NCBI GenBank assembly: GCA_002423325.1
Contig: DIVQ01000059.1
Span: forward strand, 1-9,270
From: Anaerolineales bacterium UBA6128
GTDB taxonomy: Bacteria > Chloroflexota > Anaerolineae > UBA1429
Reading direction: 5' to 3'
Length of the DNA: 9,270 bases
The position numbers were made by a program, and so were the translations under genes. The notes under the pieces are model-generated. The model ran no database searches, was not told the origin of the DNA, and was given only the letters and a program-made list of their open reading frames with translations. Numbering within the stretch: the stretch's first letter is position 1; every line of letters starts with the position of its first letter. This document shows, one piece after another, positions 7,637 to 9,270 of this stretch.

Positions 7637-7656
7637 ACATAATATACTCATTATAC
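7637..7656 (-). promoter_or_regulatory. AT-rich island with a -10-like TATAAT, possible second upstream mreB promoter
   Basis: Directly after the hairpin the minus strand reads GTATAATGAGTATATTATG. It contains a perfect TATAAT (7650-7655) and a second TATATT (7641-7646). No acceptable -35 is visible at 16-18 bp, since that position falls inside the hairpin. It may only serve as the weak U-tract and flank of the terminator, or be an upstream promoter giving mreB a leader of about 160 bases. The 231 bases between the small gene and mreB hold nothing else coding that I can support, only a 5-bp hairpin (GCCTC/GAGGC, 7623-7636). Confidence 0.3.
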
Positions 7657-7660
7657 AGAA

Positions 7661-7686
7661 CAGGAGGGGAGTAGCCTCCCCTCCTG
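7661..7686 (-). terminator. Intrinsic-terminator-like hairpin after the cysteine-rich gene
   Basis: Perfect 11-bp inverted repeat (CAGGAGGGGAG / CTCCCCTCCTG) with a four-base loop, 26 bases after the stop of the small minus-strand gene. On the minus strand it is followed by TTCTGTAT, a weak U-rich tract. On the plus strand no T-tract follows, so it acts for the minus-strand gene. It separates this gene from the mreB operon. Confidence 0.75.
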
Positions 7687-7712
7687 ACGTCGGCGACGCG
7701 CGTGCAGCGCAG

Positions 7713-7895
7713 CTAGTTTTTGCAGCCGCAGCCGCAGCTCGTCTTCTTCTTGGGCGCTTCCGCCACGGGCGCGGGCTTCACCGGCTCAGACGTCTCGCAG
7801 CAGGGATCGGTGGTCGTGGTGCAGCAGGGCTCTTCCTTGACTTTTTCCTCGACCGTGGGGGTCTCGACGACCTTCTTGGGCTTGCAGGGACTCAT
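7713..7895 (-). CDS. Small cysteine-rich hypothetical protein (60 aa), possibly metal-binding
   Basis: I do not recognise this protein. It is 60 residues long, starting MSPCKPKKVVETP and ending KKKTSCGCGCKN. It has eight cysteines at 4, 24, 25, 32, 33, 54, 56 and 58: a central CC-x6-CC pair within EEPCCTTTTDPCC, and a C-terminal CxCxC. The rest is mostly Lys, Glu, Pro, Thr and Val, with no hydrophobic stretch, so it looks soluble, cytoplasmic and largely disordered. A metallothionein-like or metal-chaperone role is inferred from cysteine pattern only. Gene status is well supported by an ATG with AGGAGG seven bases upstream, an extended -10 promoter about 105 bases upstream and a strong terminator hairpin after the stop. 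The same frame is open upstream to 8267, but that leader has no ribosome site and crosses the promoter. A nine-base repeat (GCAGCAGGG at 7797 and 7821 on the plus strand) encodes the two PCC units. Confidence 0.8.
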   Translation of the reverse strand: MSPCKPKKVVETPTVEEKVKEEPCCTTTTDPCCETSEPVKPAPVAEAPKKKTSCGCGCKN

Positions 7896-7902
7896 GTTGG
7901 TG

Positions 7903-7908
7903 CCTCCT
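7903..7908 (-). promoter_or_regulatory. Shine-Dalgarno sequence of the cysteine-rich gene
   Basis: Perfect AGGAGG on the minus strand, seven bases before ATG 7895. It is the strongest ribosome site in the window and decides the start, against the much longer open frame that continues upstream. Confidence 0.85.
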
Positions 7909-7998
7909 ATGGGGGTGCTGGGAATGGATACGAAACGCGCGAACTGTCTGCTCGGCAAGACGATGCGCAAACAACGCACAGCGCCGACTTCAACGGTT

Positions 7999-8028
7999 AT
8001 TATAGCACAAAGCCCCTGCATCGTGCAA
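7999..8028 (-). promoter_or_regulatory. Extended -10 promoter of the cysteine-rich gene
   Basis: The minus strand carries TGCTATAAT (7999-8007), a perfect -10 with TGn extension. A weak -35, TTGCAC (8023-8028), lies 18 bp upstream. Predicted transcription starts near 7992, leaving a leader of roughly 96 bases. In that leader I see only a short imperfect hairpin, TGTGCG-TTGTT-TGCGCA at 7965-7981, and no recognisable riboswitch. Confidence 0.7.
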
Positions 8029-8208
8029 GGCGAACCGGCCATGCGCCGCGGGCATCTACGTGCGCACTGGACGCACGCCGGATTGTGATACCGATACTGG
8101 CATTTCGCGAACTGCCTCCACGCAGAGCGGCGACGTTGCCTCTCGCGCCCACCCGGCGAGTCGTACCCTGCGCGTGGCCGGTGCTCGCGTACGCTGCACG
8201 CCGAGCGC

Positions 8209-8237
8209 TTGACGCCAGCCCCCGCGTGGCGTAGAAT
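8209..8237 (+). promoter_or_regulatory. Canonical -35/-10 promoter of the PfkB kinase gene
   Basis: TTGACG (8209-8214) and TAGAAT (8232-8237) each match the housekeeping consensus at five of six positions, with ideal 17-bp spacing. Transcription would start near 8244, giving a leader of about 37 bases. The promoter points to the plus strand, away from the cysteine-rich gene. Confidence 0.75.
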
Positions 8238-8281
8238 GGCCTTCGCATGGGTTCCAGTCCACCACACGAGGCCCGCATACG

Positions 8282-9232
8282 ATGGTCGCGATCGTCAGCA
8301 TCGGAGAAGCTCTGGTCGAAGTCATGCGCACGGAGCGCGATTGTCCGCTGGACCGGCCCGGCGGCCTGATGGGTCCGTTCCCCAGCGGGGCTCCGGCGAT
8401 CTTTGCCAGCGCCGCGGCACGCCTCGGCGCCACGGTGGGCTTTGCGGGCACGATCGGCGACGACGCCTTTGGCAATTGCGTGCAGACGCGCCTGCTGTAC
8501 GATGGCATCGATTGCTCGGCACTGCGCCGCGTACGCGAACGCGTCACGGGCGTGGCCTTTGTGGCCTACGCCTTTTCGGGAAAGCGCTCCTTTCTGTTCA
8601 CCCTGCCACAGTCAGCGGCGGCCTTGGTCGATACGGGCCAACTGCCCGAGGGCTACCTTGACGGCGTGCGCTACCTGCACGTCATGGGCTCAGCGCTCAG
8701 CCTGAGCGACAGCCTGCGCGAGACCCTCTACCAAGCGGCCGAACGCGTCCACGCTCAGGGCGGCGCCATCAGTCTGGACCCCAACCTGCGGGCCGAACTG
8801 ATGCCGCTTGAGCGTATCCGCGCCGTGTGTGCGCCGATTCTTCGCCTGGCGAGCATCGTCATGCCCAGTGGCCTCGAGCTGACCACGCTCACGGGCGCCG
8901 CGACGCCTGCTGAGGGCGCGGCAGCGCTGTTGGCGAGCGGCGTCCGGCTGATCGCGCTCAAGCAGGGCGAGGCCGGATCCACGCTGTACACAGCGGAGGG
9001 CGCCCTGGCCGTAGCGCCCTATCGCGTGACTGAGATCGATCCCACCGGCGCGGGCGACTGCTATGATGCCGCGCTGCTGGTGGGCCTCGACGAGGGCTGG
9101 CCCCTGGAGGTCGCAGGACGCTTTGCCAACGCGGCAGGCGCCCTGGCCACCACCCGCATGGGGCCGATGGAAGGAACCTTTGCGCGCCCCCAGGTGCTGG
9201 ACTTTATGGCCAGCCAGGGGCGCCCGCTCTAG
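8282..9232 (+). CDS. PfkB-family sugar kinase, substrate unknown
   Basis: ATP-dependent carbohydrate kinase of the ribokinase/PfkB fold, probably phosphorylating a sugar or sugar acid in the cytoplasm. The 316-residue length is typical. The start reads IVSIGEALVEVM (4-15). The first family signature region is PSGAPAIFASAAARLGATVGFAGTIGDDAFG (34-64). DPNLR (166-170) matches the conserved D-x-N-x-R block. The C-terminal signature is DPTGAGDCYDAAL (253-265), where Asp259 is the expected catalytic base and GAG forms the anion hole. Two normally conserved asparagines are replaced: Ile40 stands where G-x-P-x-N usually has Asn, and Ser196 stands in the N-x-x-E motif (SGLE, 196-199). The ATG has a weak GAGG ten bases upstream. 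Candidates are 2-keto-3-deoxygluconate kinase, fructokinase or tagatose-type kinase. The sequence does not decide between them, and its neighbours give no sugar pathway. Confidence 0.88.
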   Translation: MVAIVSIGEALVEVMRTERDCPLDRPGGLMGPFPSGAPAIFASAAARLGATVGFAGTIGDDAFGNCVQTRLLYDGIDCSALRRVRERVTGVAFVAYAFSGKRSFLFTLPQSAAALVDTGQLPEGYLDGVRYLHVMGSALSLSDSLRETLYQAAERVHAQGGAISLDPNLRAELMPLERIRAVCAPILRLASIVMPSGLELTTLTGAATPAEGAAALLASGVRLIALKQGEAGSTLYTAEGALAVAPYRVTEIDPTGAGDCYDAALLVGLDEGWPLEVAGRFANAAGALATTRMGPMEGTFARPQVLDFMASQGRPL

Positions 9233-9247
9233 ACACGTACCGTCGAC

Positions 9248-9263
9248 GCGGCGCCTGCGCCGC
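9248..9263 (+). terminator. Possible GC-rich hairpin after the PfkB gene
   Basis: GCGGCGC and GCGCCGC form a 7-bp inverted repeat with a two-base centre (or 6 bp with four), 15 bases after the kinase stop. The window ends seven bases later, and no T-tract is visible up to there, so terminator function is uncertain. Confidence 0.3.
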
Positions 9264-9270
9264 CTCAACA

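Larger units (their letters stand above)
7896..8281. other. Divergent intergenic region between the cysteine-rich gene and the PfkB kinase
   Basis: 386 bases without a supported gene. It contains the leader and promoter of the small minus-strand gene (to 8028), then about 180 bases with no coding support, then the promoter and short leader of the plus-strand kinase (from 8209). A six-base inverted repeat CGTGCG/CGCACG with a seven-base centre lies at 8059-8077, and an imperfect repeat CACCCGGC/GCCGGTG lies at 8150-8183. Either could be an operator or chance in GC-rich DNA. The open frames here on both strands look like composition artefacts. Confidence 0.6.

Noticed and set aside
5907..8234. 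Very long plus-strand open frame (775 codons) across mreC, mreB, the small gene and the intergenic region
   Set aside because: It is antisense to two clearly conserved genes, its product is His/Arg/Asp/Ala-rich with no family motif, and long antisense frames are expected in high-G+C coding DNA.
7713..8267. 184-codon version of the cysteine-rich gene with a start far upstream
   Set aside because: The extra 124 residues would cross the TATAAT promoter and have no ribosome site; the perfect AGGAGG before ATG 7895 supports the 60-residue form.
8000..8278. Minus-strand open frame of 92 codons in the divergent intergenic region
   Set aside because: No ribosome site, no recognisable motif, Arg/Ala/Ser-rich random composition; it also runs across the kinase promoter.
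8247..8282. Upstream ATG at 8247 as a possible earlier start for the PfkB kinase
   Set aside because: It is out of frame with the kinase and lies only about three bases from the predicted transcription start, with no ribosome site.

Overview
The window is high-G+C bacterial chromosomal DNA, by eye about 60-65% G+C. It holds one long minus-strand gene cluster for cell-wall elongation and division-site placement, plus two short accessory units at the right. Gene content and protein style (mreBCD, a PBP2, minCD, rodA and gltX in one run; MreB with an amphipathic N-terminus; heavy GC-driven codon use) would fit a Chloroflexota-like or related deep-branching, probably rod-shaped or filamentous bacterium. 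That placement is inference. The order mreBCD-mrdA-minCD-rodA also resembles clostridial clusters.

Layout, reading the minus strand from right to left. mreB (7481-6417) has its own extended -10 promoter. It is followed by mreC (6395-5568), mreD (5571-5074, overlapping mreC by 4 bases as GTGA), mrdA/PBP2 (5069-3096), minC (3076-2300), minD (2224-1394), rodA (1388-270) and the first 75 codons of gltX (225-1, running off the left edge). All spacings are 75 bases or less and no terminator is visible inside, so this looks like a single transcription unit.

The products form a coherent machine. MreB filaments under the membrane, with MreC and MreD, organise the RodA glycosyltransferase and the PBP2 transpeptidase. 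MinC and MinD keep FtsZ away from wrong sites. MinE is not encoded in this cluster.

Upstream of mreB is a monocistronic minus-strand gene (7895-7713) for a 60-residue, 8-cysteine, lysine/proline/threonine-rich protein that I do not recognise. It has an extended -10 promoter, a perfect Shine-Dalgarno sequence and an 11-bp terminator hairpin. Beyond a 386-base divergent intergenic region lies a plus-strand PfkB-family sugar kinase (8282-9232) with a good -35/-10 promoter. Its family motifs are altered in two normally conserved asparagines.

The most interesting items are the small cysteine-rich protein, a possible Cys3His metal site in PBP2 that matches by spacing a zinc site described in another PBP2, the missing minE, and the atypical PfkB kinase. 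I see no mobile element, CRISPR array, tRNA or rRNA.
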